The position numbers and the translations under genes were made by a program. From assembly GCA_964594775.1 (NCBI GenBank), contig CAZQNO010000088.1:1-9478 (forward strand): 9,478 bases of DNA, given 5' to 3'. Every line of letters begins with the position of its first letter. The first letter of the stretch is position 1. Below the pieces are notes generated by a model that worked only from the letters and a program-made list of their open reading frames with translations, did no database searches and was not told the DNA's origin. Below are positions 1-7,450 of this stretch, piece by piece. Source of the DNA: CAYFVU01 sp964594775 (GTDB lineage Bacteria; Spirochaetota; Spirochaetia; DSM-16054; Sediminispirochaetaceae).

Positions 1-20
1 TTGCAAGCTCCCGGCGCCCC

Positions 21-60
21 GGCCTGCCAGGCCCTGCCGGCCCCTGCGGGGCCCTGCCGG
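21..60. repeat. Degenerate 10-bp GC-rich tandem repeat
   Basis: Four consecutive 10-base units (21-30, 31-40, 41-50, 51-60) follow the consensus GCCCTGCCGG. Units two and four are identical and the other two match at 8 of 10 positions. Bases 39-44 and 48-53 also form a 6-bp hairpin around TGC. All three plus-strand frames are open across it, so it could be the end of a neighbouring low-complexity coding region or a non-coding GC-rich spacer; I cannot tell which because it is at the window edge. Confidence 0.6.
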
Positions 61-66
61 GCGCAC

Positions 67-100
67 AAAAAAAACCCGCCGGTCCGCAAGGACCGGCGGG
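67..100 (-). terminator. Rho-independent terminator of the outer-membrane protein gene
   Basis: Bases 75-85 and 90-100 form a perfect 11-bp GC-rich stem with a 4-base loop. On the minus strand the stem is followed directly by eight T residues (A tract at 67-74 on the plus strand). It starts 26 bases past the stop codon of the minus-strand barrel gene, which is the classical layout. There is no T tract on the plus-strand side, so it acts in one direction. Confidence 0.95.
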
Positions 101-126
101 TGATGATTCAAAGCTTATGCGATAGC

Positions 127-1146
127 TTAGAACTTCATGTAAGTCTTGATCTGGAAGACTACGTTATTGCGAGCCATAACATTCTTTCCAGCTAATGGGA
201 GTTCATACCCGACCTTGAATTCCATAGGAATAGGAAGTTTCTGCATAAAGGCAGAAACACTTGGCTTGAGATAGAGACTATATGAATCTGTATCATCCGC
301 TGCAGGATTTATATCTTGCATGGTATCACCGTCATACTTAGGTGCAGGAGCCATCACATAAGTCACGGGAAGGCCGGCGCTTACTTCGACACCGTCGGCA
401 GCCATCATTGAGAAATGGGGCTCCGCTTCAAGGGTGAGCTCGTAGCCGTATTCAACATTGTCCGCTCCTGCTACGAGAGCAGTAGCATAATGAGCATAAT
501 CCGTGCTTTCTTTTGCTACAGGGAGGAAATACTTGAACTGGCTGTAGAGATTAAAGAAGAACATCTCGTTGAAAATGTAGTCCGCATAGAGACGAGCACC
601 GAATCCGTTCGCATTCTTCGCTGCGCCCACATTAAATTCATCTCCACTAGCACCATTAGTAGCTTCTTCTTCTGCATCATAGCTAAAAGAGCTGGCAAGC
701 ATGAATCCGGGAGCCACTGCAACTCTGAACATATCGTTCACTACCGGCGCCTTTTCTCCCACTATCTGAAACTTTGCACCGAGAAAGACTTCAGCAGATC
801 CCTTTATCGTCCCATTTTCTTCATAAACATCGCCTGTTGGGGTTCCATCACTGGTGTATTTTCCTCCAAAGGTATAGCCGGGCGTCCATTGCACAGCTGC
901 GCTGATCCAATCATTTACCCCATACTCTACCGCAGCACCGATGTTAAAAACACTTACCTTCTCGAAATCTTTATCGTCATCCAGTGCCTTTTTTTCAGCT
1001 TCTGCATCGAATTCACTGTTCACAAACGAATACACAGGCACGATATAGGTCCGCAGGACTCCCGCGGGCAGCACCTTTGCGTCGTCGGCAAAGGCCATCG
1101 GAATGACCATGGCCATCACAACCATTACTAAAATCAGTTTCTTCAT
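127..1146 (-). CDS. Exported outer-membrane beta-barrel protein (porin-like), family unassigned
   Basis: The 339-residue product starts with a clear signal peptide: two lysines, a hydrophobic core at about residues 4-19, and an Ala-Phe-Ala cleavage site before Asp21-Asp22. The mature part alternates polar and hydrophobic or aromatic residues, is rich in Gly, Tyr and Phe, has acidic Asp/Glu/Asn loops, and ends in a terminal Phe (Lys-Phe). All of these fit a barrel inserted by the BAM machinery. Its substrate, if it is a pore, is unknown. The ATG at 1146 has an AAGGAG ribosome site 8 bases upstream. It is a single-gene unit: a strong terminator follows and a divergent gene lies upstream. The gene is visibly lower in GC (some stretches near 42%) than the neighbouring genes, which suggests expression-biased codon use or a different origin. 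The export and barrel nature is fairly sure; the exact family is not. Confidence 0.85.
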   Translation of the reverse strand: MKKLILVMVVMAMVIPMAFADDAKVLPAGVLRTYIVPVYSFVNSEFDAEAEKKALDDDKDFEKVSVFNIGAAVEYGVNDWISAAVQWTPGYTFGGKYTSDGTPTGDVYEENGTIKGSAEVFLGAKFQIVGEKAPVVNDMFRVAVAPGFMLASSFSYDAEEEATNGASGDEFNVGAAKNANGFGARLYADYIFNEMFFFNLYSQFKYFLPVAKESTDYAHYATALVAGADNVEYGYELTLEAEPHFSMMAADGVEVSAGLPVTYVMAPAPKYDGDTMQDINPAADDTDSYSLYLKPSVSAFMQKLPIPMEFKVGYELPLAGKNVMARNNVVFQIKTYMKF

Positions 1147-1225
1147 ACGTTACTCCTTACAGCCGGCCGTTTTTTAGACCGGAATTTTGCACCGCGCACG
1201 GCGGCTTTCTTGAGTTAACCGCAGC

Positions 1226-1243
1226 ATATCTAATTTAAGATAT
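1226..1243. repeat. AT-rich inverted repeat, possible operator
   Basis: ATATCT at 1226-1231 and AGATAT at 1238-1243 are perfect inverted 6-bp arms separated by 6 bases. It lies about 80 bases upstream of the barrel gene's start, downstream of its best candidate promoter. It could be a binding site for a dimeric regulator, part of another -10 region, or chance in AT-rich DNA. Confidence 0.3.
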
Positions 1244-1261
1244 ACAGACGGTCACGACCCG

Positions 1262-1290
1262 AATTTACTTCATTTATCGGAAAAAATCAA
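1262..1290 (-). promoter_or_regulatory. Candidate sigma70-type promoter for the barrel gene
   Basis: On the minus strand TTGATT (1290-1285) is followed after 17 bases by TAAATT (1267-1262). Each box matches the consensus at 4 of 6 positions. It would give a leader of roughly 110 bases. Other weak box pairs exist closer to the gene, so this assignment is tentative. Confidence 0.35.
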
Positions 1291-1339
1291 ACAAAAATCG
1301 ACTTATTCTCCATTTTTCAGGGTAATTTTCCCCTTTTTA

Positions 1340-1368
1340 CGGCGAAGAAGGAGAAGACCTTTTCGCCG
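1340..1368. other. Hairpin in the divergent region
   Basis: CGGCGAAGA (1340-1348) can pair with TTTTCGCCG (1360-1368), giving nine pairs including one G-T, around an 11-base loop. No T tract follows on either strand, so it does not look like a terminator. It lies upstream of the flavoprotein promoter and its role is unknown. Confidence 0.35.
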
Positions 1369-1393
1369 AGCCCCCCTTAATCCGCCGGCGGCC

Positions 1394-1422
1394 TTGACAC
1401 ACGAAGCCCCAACAGGCATAAA
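1394..1422 (+). promoter_or_regulatory. Sigma70-type promoter for the flavoprotein gene
   Basis: A perfect TTGACA (1394-1399) is followed after 17 bases by CATAAA (1417-1422), which matches the -10 consensus at 4 of 6 positions. Transcription would begin near 1429, giving a leader of about 25 bases that carries the AGGGGG ribosome site at 1443-1448. Confidence 0.65.
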
Positions 1423-1453
1423 TTCGACAAAGACGGGAAATTAGGGGGATTAT

Positions 1454-2029
1454 ATGTACGTCGCAGCATTTAACGGGAGCGCCCGCAAGAACGGAAACAC
1501 GAGCTATTACATTCAAAAAGTCTTCGAGGCGCTCAAAGCGGCCGGTCACGAATGCGAAGAAGTAAGCCTCGCAGGCAAGGTAAAGCGGGGCTGCACCGCC
1601 TGCCTCTCCTGTAGAGAGAAAGGCTTAGAGGAGTGCGTCTACGACGACGACATCATCAACGAGTGCATCGCAAAGATGAAGAAGGCCTCCGCCCTCATTA
1701 TCGCCAGCCCCACCTACTTCAGCGACATGACCGCCGAGACCAAAGCCCTCATCGACCGGAGCGGCTACGTGGCGAGGGGAAGCGGCAACTTTTTAAGCCG
1801 TAAAGTGGGAGCGGCGATCAGCGTTGCGCGCAGGGCCGGCCACGTGCACACCTTCGAGTCGATCAACCAGTTCTTCTTCATCAATGAGATGGTCGTCCCC
1901 GGTTCGAGCTACTGGAACGTCGGCATAGCCCGGGCCATCGGCGACGCGGAAAAGGACGAAGAGGGAGTCAAGACAATGCGCCGCCTCGGGGAGAACATCG
2001 CCTGGCTCTTAGAGCGGCTCTACGATTAG
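1454..2029 (+). CDS. Iron-sulfur flavoprotein / NADPH-dependent FMN reductase family
   Basis: The 191-residue cytoplasmic protein has a flavodoxin-like fold of the FMN-reductase superfamily. A phosphate-binding loop at residues 7-16 (NGSARKNGNT) would hold FMN. Cys47, Cys50, Cys53 and Cys61 form a CX2CX2CX7C motif, matching the CX2CX2CX4-7C pattern that binds a 4Fe-4S cluster in iron-sulfur flavoproteins. The segment at residues 84-103 (SPTYF...KALIDR) is the second conserved flavin-site region. Such proteins carry one or two electrons between ferredoxin-like partners and small acceptors such as quinones or oxygen; the partner here is unknown. The ATG at 1454 has AGGGGG 5 bases upstream and a promoter at 1394-1422. 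The next gene begins 50 bases downstream on the same strand with no terminator between, so they are probably co-transcribed. Family is sure; physiological substrate is not. Confidence 0.9.
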   Translation: MYVAAFNGSARKNGNTSYYIQKVFEALKAAGHECEEVSLAGKVKRGCTACLSCREKGLEECVYDDDIINECIAKMKKASALIIASPTYFSDMTAETKALIDRSGYVARGSGNFLSRKVGAAISVARRAGHVHTFESINQFFFINEMVVPGSSYWNVGIARAIGDAEKDEEGVKTMRRLGENIAWLLERLYD

Positions 2030-2079
2030 GCCCGAAAAATTCAGTTGATACCAAGAGATAAAGGAGCTACAGTGAGGAT

Positions 2080-3042
2080 GTGAGTGACCTAGAGAAATCC
2101 ATCACCTCCGGCTGGTACGAAGTACGTACGCGGCTCGATAAACCCGACGACCTCTTCGACTACCTCGAAATATCGCGGGGCGACCTCCAGACCCTCGCCG
2201 AAGGCCTCCGCCTCTCCGTGGAAGGCGGGGTGGTGGAGTACAAGCGCTCCCTTCTCCATTCGGTAATGAGCAATCTCGGCACCCTCAAGTACGACTCCAA
2301 GGCCATTACCGACCTCGCCCCGCAGACGAAGAAGGCCTCCTATCTCACCGTCCTGCCCATTCTGCAGCGGCTCTTCGTCTTCGGCCACATACGGATACCC
2401 CCTCCCCCGGAGACCAAGGAAGAGGCGGAAGAACGGATCGAGGAAGAAACCCGTCCGGAAAGACCGGACATGAAAACCCTCATTTCGGAAGTCAGGGAGA
2501 TGGTAAAGCAGCAGCCGGAGCTGCAGAACCATCCGGAAATCAAGAAAATCTTCCTTCAGCTGAAGTACTACAACACGGAGCTGGAGAAGATGAAGAGCCT
2601 CGAGCCGAATATTCCCAAGGAGAAGCGGCCCTCCTTCGCGGCGAACTTTCAGAAGATATTCGACGAAATTCACGAGAAAATATTCAACGCCTACCGGCTT
2701 CTCATATCATCGGAAAAAGAGGAAAGCCGTCCTGAGTCCAAACTGCCGATACTCAAGCGCTACGACTTTTCAAAATGCGAGGGGATCTACCGCACACAGG
2801 CCCAGGAGGCATCGAAACTCTATCACACCCTCTTCTTCGCAAAAAAGGAGCGCTACCAGATGCGCGAGATCCTCCTGGAAATCGCCTCCGCCGAATCCTA
2901 CTACGAGGACCGCTACACGTCGGAGATGGAGTGCTACAAGAAGACCGCCCCCTTCACCGGGGAGGACACGAAGGCGAGCCTCGCCCTCGGAGAGAACATC
3001 CGGCGCTACTGCGAACGCTCAATCGAGTGGCGGCCTGCGTAA
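2080..3042 (+). CDS. Conserved-looking hypothetical protein, charged and helical
   Basis: I do not recognise this 320-residue protein. It has no signal peptide or membrane segment and is rich in Glu, Lys and Arg, so it is probably cytoplasmic. Residues 1-105 look like a compact helical N-terminal domain. Residues 107-130 form a Pro/Glu-rich linker (four prolines, then acidic repeats). Residues 131-210 and 238-315 look like long amphipathic helices with aromatic residues. The GTG at 2080 is the only usable start after the in-frame TAA at 2059. An AAGGAG lies 13 bases upstream, which is long, and a GAGG at 2074-2077 is too close, so initiation may be weak. An ATG-TGA pair in another frame overlaps the start. 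The gene follows the flavoprotein by 50 bases and probably shares its transcript. Coding confidence comes from the GC-rich third-position pattern and strong SD-linked layout. Function is unknown. Confidence 0.85.
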   Translation: MSDLEKSITSGWYEVRTRLDKPDDLFDYLEISRGDLQTLAEGLRLSVEGGVVEYKRSLLHSVMSNLGTLKYDSKAITDLAPQTKKASYLTVLPILQRLFVFGHIRIPPPPETKEEAEERIEEETRPERPDMKTLISEVREMVKQQPELQNHPEIKKIFLQLKYYNTELEKMKSLEPNIPKEKRPSFAANFQKIFDEIHEKIFNAYRLLISSEKEESRPESKLPILKRYDFSKCEGIYRTQAQEASKLYHTLFFAKKERYQMREILLEIASAESYYEDRYTSEMECYKKTAPFTGEDTKASLALGENIRRYCERSIEWRPA

Positions 3043-3074
3043 GGGCCGCCGGTTTCCCCGGCCCGCCCTTTTAC
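3041..3074 (+). terminator. Weak candidate terminator between convergent genes
   Basis: AAGGGC (3041-3046) can pair with GCCCTT (3065-3070), and CCGG (3049-3052) with CCGG (3058-3061), with a small internal loop. Only a short T run follows on the plus strand. The 28-base gap between the two stop codons leaves room for nothing else. It overlaps the end of manC. Confidence 0.35.
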
Positions 3075-4171
3075 AGAATATCCGTTTGCCCGTCGGCCTT
3101 GATCTTTTCCACCGCCTTTTTCACCAGCTGCCCCGAACCCTTCTTCGCAATGAGCAGTGCGCCGTTTTTCACCACCACCATGAGATCCTCGACGCCGCAG
3201 AGGGCGACGGGCAGGTCGGAGAGGACGAAGTTGTTCTTCGATTCGATCGAATAGACCGATTCCTGTTCGGTCCGCCCGCCGGCCTCCAGGAGCTTGGCCA
3301 TTTCGTCCCAGCTGCCGATGTCGTTCCACCGAAAACTCCCCTCCACCGTCGCAGAGCCCTCACTCTTCTCCATCACCGCATAGTCGATAGAGTCCTTTGG
3401 TGAAGCCGCGTAGATCTCCTGTACCTTTTTGCCGACCATCTCGACGGGGATCCCCTTCTCTCTTCGGCTCTCGCCGACGGCGCCGATGCCGTCGAAGGTT
3501 CGGCCTATTTCGGGGCTGTGCTTCATCAGTTCCTGCAGATAGGCGGCAACCTTGAAGGCGAACATGCCCGAATTCCAGAAGTAGTTGCCCTGCTCTACGA
3601 AGCTGCGGGCTGTCTGCTCGTCCGGCTTCTCCCGGAAAGAGGCTACCCGGCGGCCCGGGTCGATCTTCTCCCCCGCCTCGATGTAGCCGTAGCCGGTGGC
3701 CGGATAGGCGGGTGTTATGCCGAAGGTCACCAGATACCCCTGCCGGGCCAGCTCGTCGGCCTTCTTCACATCGTCCCGAAAGGCTTCGACCGGCGAGATG
3801 AGGTGGTCGGCCGGGAGAACGAGGACCGTCTCCTCTTCCATTCCCCGGTGCTTGAGGTGCTCCGCCGCCACGGCGATCGCCGGTGCGGTGTTGCGGGCCG
3901 CAGGCTCGGGTATGATCTTGAGTTTTTCGGCCAGGGCGGCGTTATCGGCGCCGATCTTTTCGCACTCTTCGAGAATGGGACCGAGCTGGTCTTCGAGGGT
4001 AATCATTATAATGTCGCCGCTTATCTCTAATGCACCGGCCCGCTCTATTGTGAGCTGCAGGAGACTCTTGCCCCCCTGCACGGGGATGAATTGCTTAGGA
4101 TGGGCCGAATTTGAGGCCGGCCAGAGCCTCGTGCCGGACCCGCCGGCCAGTATCAGTACATGGTTTACCAT
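3071..4171 (-). CDS. manC: Mannose-1-phosphate guanylyltransferase
   Basis: The enzyme makes GDP-mannose from mannose 1-phosphate and GTP in the cytoplasm, feeding GDP-mannose-dependent glycan, LPS or exopolysaccharide synthesis. The 366-residue product has the nucleotidyltransferase signature at residues 10-20 (GGSGTRLWPAS) and HPKQF at 24-28. It also has EPAARNTAPAIA at 89-100, PADH at 120-123, GYGYIE at 160-165, FREKP at 179-183 (sugar-phosphate site lysine) and WNDIGSWD at 282-289. The C-terminal phosphomannose isomerase cupin of bifunctional ManC/AlgA enzymes (about 470 residues) is absent, so this is the short monofunctional type. I chose ATG 4171 rather than the longer frame from 4210. 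It has a perfect AGGAGGT 5 bases upstream and puts the nucleotide motif at its usual place, whereas the longer form would start on the promoter's -10 box. It has its own promoter at 4201-4230. No other sugar-nucleotide gene is in view. Confidence 0.93.
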   Translation of the reverse strand: MVNHVLILAGGSGTRLWPASNSAHPKQFIPVQGGKSLLQLTIERAGALEISGDIIMITLEDQLGPILEECEKIGADNAALAEKLKIIPEPAARNTAPAIAVAAEHLKHRGMEEETVLVLPADHLISPVEAFRDDVKKADELARQGYLVTFGITPAYPATGYGYIEAGEKIDPGRRVASFREKPDEQTARSFVEQGNYFWNSGMFAFKVAAYLQELMKHSPEIGRTFDGIGAVGESRREKGIPVEMVGKKVQEIYAASPKDSIDYAVMEKSEGSATVEGSFRWNDIGSWDEMAKLLEAGGRTEQESVYSIESKNNFVLSDLPVALCGVEDLMVVVKNGALLIAKKGSGQLVKKAVEKIKADGQTDIL

Positions 4172-4176
4172 GAGAG

Positions 4177-4183
4177 ACCTCCT
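4177..4183 (-). promoter_or_regulatory. Ribosome binding site that fixes the manC start
   Basis: AGGAGGT on the minus strand, 5 bases before the ATG at 4171. It is a near-complete anti-16S match and rules out the in-frame upstream ATG at 4210, which has no such site. Confidence 0.85.
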
Positions 4184-4200
4184 TTTTGTTCTCGTCGGCC

Positions 4201-4230
4201 AGTATAGCAAATTTTTGGGCTCCGGATCAA
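4201..4230 (-). promoter_or_regulatory. Sigma70-type promoter for manC, extended -10
   Basis: On the minus strand TTGATC (4230-4225) lies 18 bases before TATACT (4206-4201), with TGC directly before the -10 as an extended -10 element. The -10 matches at 5 of 6 positions. The expected start near 4194 gives a leader of about 23 bases holding the ribosome site. ManC can therefore be made independently of the upstream genes. Confidence 0.7.
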
Positions 4231-4280
4231 ATTCGCTGCCAAAAGCAGCAGCTTCGCCGCGCCAAAGGACCCAAAGGGGC

Positions 4281-7200
4281 CTATCTTTCCCATTCGAAGC
4301 CGAGGGTGAAAATGGTCTCTTCTAAGCGGAAGGTCTCGTCCCGCCACCGGTAGACCAGACGCAGTCCCGCCTCGAAGGCGAGGGGAAGAGAGAGGATGTG
4401 CTGTTCGAAGATAAACTCCAGCCCGCTTGCCGGGTAGAGATCGGCCCCCAGCTCCCCCTCCCACTCCAGCACCGCCGGAGAGACCGGGCCGACGGGACGG
4501 ACGGCGGCGGGATACTCTGTCGTTGCAGGCAGGCCGTAGCCGGACTCGGCGAAGAGGACGGCGCGGATTCGTTTTAAATAGTAGAGATGGCCCAGATTGA
4601 GGTCCGGGTAGAAGAGGGGCAGGCCGTACTCCAGCCCTATGACTCCGTCGGTCTCGTAGAAATCGTTCCAGTCGAAGGGATAGCCCCGGGGACGGACAAT
4701 GAGGTATTCCAGCGGGACCTCCTCACCGTAGCGCCACTCTCCCGTGCCGAAGAGGCGGACTCGGTGATGCCGAAAGAGGCCCGGAATGGTAAAATAGCCA
4801 TCGGCGATGATCTCTCCCCCCTCATGCCCGGGCTGGGCCGGCACATAGGCCCAGGAAAGGTCGAGATACTGCTCCCAGGGGGCTCGGTAGTCCCGCGGCG
4901 CCGCAGCCTTCGAGGCGCTGTACACGGAGAGTCCATGACGGAGTGGGACCACCAGCTCATTCTCGTCGCCAAGGACCAACGGATCCGCTTCCTCCCAGCG
5001 GAGATAGCCGGTGGTCGAGAGATTCATGCTCCGGTGCATCCGGCTTCCCGAGAGGTCGAGGGGGGCGTCCAGCCCCAGCTTTGCGGTAAACCCGTTCCAC
5101 CGCTCCGCCTCTATTCCCGGAGTGTGGGTGTCGCCGGAGAGACCGAAACGAATGAGCGGGTAGATGCCCCGGTAGATCCCTTCGATGCCGAGATCGTAGG
5201 TGTTCCTGCGGGGGGCAAAACCGGAGTAGGCCTGCAGCGAAAGCAGGCCCCGCAGGTCGTCGGAGAGGAGGAATAGCCGGGCACGCCCGTCTCCGGCCGG
5301 AAGGACCCCCCAGCTGTGTACGTTGAGCAGCCCGGCCCAGCCCGGATAGTCCTCCACGAGAAAGTCTCCNNNNNNNNNNNNNNNNNNNNNNNNNNNNNNN
5401 NNNNNNNNNNNNNNNNNNNNNNNNNNNNNNNNNNNNNNNNNNNNNNNNNNNNNNNNNNNNNNNNNNNNNCCTGCCCATTTACCGCCTCGATGGGAATGAA
5501 ATCCTCGACCTGCAGTTCAACGGCAGCGAGGCGAAACCCCTCGACGCCGTAGTCGGCGAGATAGACCCGCTTTCCGTCGGCGGATGCAAGGGGGCGGTTC
5601 AGCGCAAACGATCCGGCGGCGGCCAGATAGCGGCGCCCATCATGCAGATCGAGGGCCTCTATCTCCTCCCTGCCCCTCAGTTCGCTCACGTAGAGGAGGT
5701 AATCGCCGAAGTAGGCAGGCTGCGAGAGAGTCTCTTTTATCGGTGGAAGAAGGATTTCCGCGCCGCCCCTCACCGCATCGAACTCGAGAACGGCGCTCCG
5801 GCCGCCCTGCACGACGACGGCGGCAAGCTTTCTTCCATCGGGGGACCAGGCAGGATGCAGGATGAAGGGATGTCCCGCCGCCTCAGAGGCACCGGCTGAG
5901 GCGGCTGTGCCCACGGCTTCTGCTTCCGCCGATTCGGGCCCCAGAGCTTCCGCTTCGAAGACCCGCAGGACCTCTCCCGTCTCCGCGGAGAGAATCTCCA
6001 AGCGTCCCCCTCCCCCGGGCAGGGCACGGACGGCGACGATACGACGGCCGTCGGGGGAGAGCGCAGGGGCTTGGTATGCCGAATCTCCCGTGAGGACCCT
6101 GCGGCGGCCGCTCTCGAGGTCGTAGAGGACAATCACCGAGCTCGAGACCTTGGCCCAGAGGGGGTGGCGGCGGTATTCGCTCCAGACGGCCCGACCCGCG
6201 GCGGCAAAGACCCGCCCGTCGGTGCTGGTAAGGGCCGTGATCGGTCTCATCTCCCCGTCCGCCCGGATCTCTACCAGGGCCTCCGCAAAGGCGTCGCCGT
6301 AGCGCAGCGCGTAAACAGTGCCGTCCGGACCCGTCCCTGCGGGAATATAACTCGTCCAGCCGTCGACCGGAAGATCGAAGACCTTTACTCCCGAAGCCGG
6401 GGCGGCGCCGGCGGAGAGATCGTTCGGTGAACCGGCGGGAAAAACCGGTTCAGGCTCTATCTTCTCGAAGTACTCACCGTAGAACTCGAGAGCCTCTTCG
6501 TAGAAGCGGTCCATCGAGCGGCCGGAGAACCTTTTCACCGAGCCGTGAAAACGGAGGGGCCAGAAGGAGAAACGGGCGGTACGGCCGATCACCTCGTTCC
6601 AGAACTCCTCGCCGCCGGACACACGTCCGTAGGCGACGAGGGGAAAGCCCAAATGGTAGTAGTCGGCGAAGTGCCTGCGGTAGGAGCCGAGGTATGCCTG
6701 ACTGTAGGAGAGCTCTCCTCCGCTCTTCAAAATCGCCCTGAGCTCGCGGTGAAAGGCGGCGCTCCTGCCCCGCCCCGCCGGGGAGAATGCCGTTTCCGAG
6801 AGGATGGCATCACCCTCCAGGAACCACCAGGGGGTAGCGTACATCGCCAGGGCGCCCCAGCCCAGCTCGCCGGCGGCATAGCGCGCCACACGGGTAAAGC
6901 CCCGGTTGAGGGCGGAAAACTGCGCCATGTGCCGTCCTTCATGCAGGGCGAGAAGGCGGTACCAATCCGCAGGACCGGCAAACTGCCGCTGTGTATTGTA
7001 CGCATACCACTCGCTCTTTCTGGGGATTAGACCGGCGTAGCCGTTGGCGATGCGATTGCTCGTATCCAGGACAATGGGATAGAACGGCACCTCGACTTCG
7101 AGATCAGCTTGGATCGTCTCGTGCAGCCCCAGCGTGAGGGCCGCAACCCGCTTCGCCTCCTCTTCAAAGCCCTCGGGAAAAATGAGTCGATTGCGGGGCG

Positions 7201-7450
7201 TAGTAATCTGCTTCCATTCCCTGCCGGGCGGATAGGGCGGACCTTCGAACGGGAAGATGCTGATCGATGCCGCGTTCCCGGCATGGCCGGGCTCCTGTGC
7301 AGAGAGCGGCGACGGTGCGAAGAAGAGGCTTGAAAAGAGAGAGAAGATCAGCGTCGAAAGGATGAGCGGCAGCCGGCCGGCCGTATTCGAACCGGCCTGT
7401 CCGGCACGGCACACAGGCCGGCGAACTATTCTCACCTCATTCGGCTCCAT
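4281..7450 (-). CDS. Exported gluzincin-peptidase / beta-propeller / outer-membrane barrel fusion (interrupted by assembly gap)
   Basis: About 660 residues are visible before the gap and about 362 after it. A long signal sequence has its hydrophobic core at about residues 28-45 and probably ends at Ala-Gln 51-52. Residues 168-174 hold HEGRH (His170, Glu171, His174), followed 38 residues later by Glu212 in WWFLEGDA. That is the HExxH...EGxA layout of gluzincin (peptidase MA-like) zinc peptidases. Residues 355-660 contain repeated blades of TolB/PD40 type (LSPDGRR at 464, WSPDGRK at 535, SADGKR at 623), with an Ala/Glu-rich insert at 501-528. After the gap, about 360 residues full of alternating aromatic strands (starting GDFLVEDYPGW, then NVHSWG) end FTLGFEWER, like an outer-membrane barrel. 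The start at ATG 7450 overlaps pdxA by 14 bases. GTG 7435, with GGAG 9 bases upstream, is an equally good start. The substrate is unknown. It looks intact except for the gap. Confidence 0.85.
5370..5469. other. Assembly gap of 100 N
   Basis: Exactly 100 N bases, the usual placeholder for a gap of unknown length. The gene's frame before it (codons starting at coordinates of 1 mod 3) and after it (2 mod 3) agree only if the real length is 2 mod 3. The apparent frame shift is therefore an artefact of the placeholder. The missing part covers the propeller-to-barrel transition. Confidence 0.98.

Larger units (their letters stand above)
1147..1453. other. Divergent intergenic control region
   Basis: This 307-base stretch lies between the minus-strand barrel gene and the plus-strand flavoprotein gene and holds no credible coding frame. 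It contains candidate promoters for both genes, an AT-rich 6-bp inverted repeat at 1226-1243 and a hairpin at 1340-1368. The part nearest the barrel gene would be a 5' leader of over 100 bases if the candidate promoter at 1262-1290 is the real one. Confidence 0.7.

Noticed and set aside
1..195. Short plus-strand frame from the left edge
   Set aside because: It runs through the tandem repeat and the terminator hairpin into the end of the barrel gene; the translation is low-complexity.
415..1131. 238-residue plus-strand open frame opposite the barrel gene
   Set aside because: It lies wholly antisense to a gene with signal peptide, ribosome site and terminator; its Cys/His/Ser-rich product has no motif and no ribosome site.
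3086..4030. Plus-strand open frames opposite manC
   Set aside because: They are shadows of a gene with every family motif in place.
4235..4256. GCTGC/GCAGC hairpin between the fusion gene and manC
   Set aside because: Only five base pairs and no T tract after it on the minus strand, so it is not supported as a terminator.
4587..5276. 229-residue plus-strand open frame opposite the barrel part of the fusion gene
   Set aside because: Mirror of a coding frame with strong barrel character; no domain or start signal.
5111..5369. Continuation of the upstream frame of the fusion gene past the N gap
   Set aside because: The translated stretch is not barrel-like and conflicts with the well-patterned alternate frame; it is a product of the placeholder gap length.
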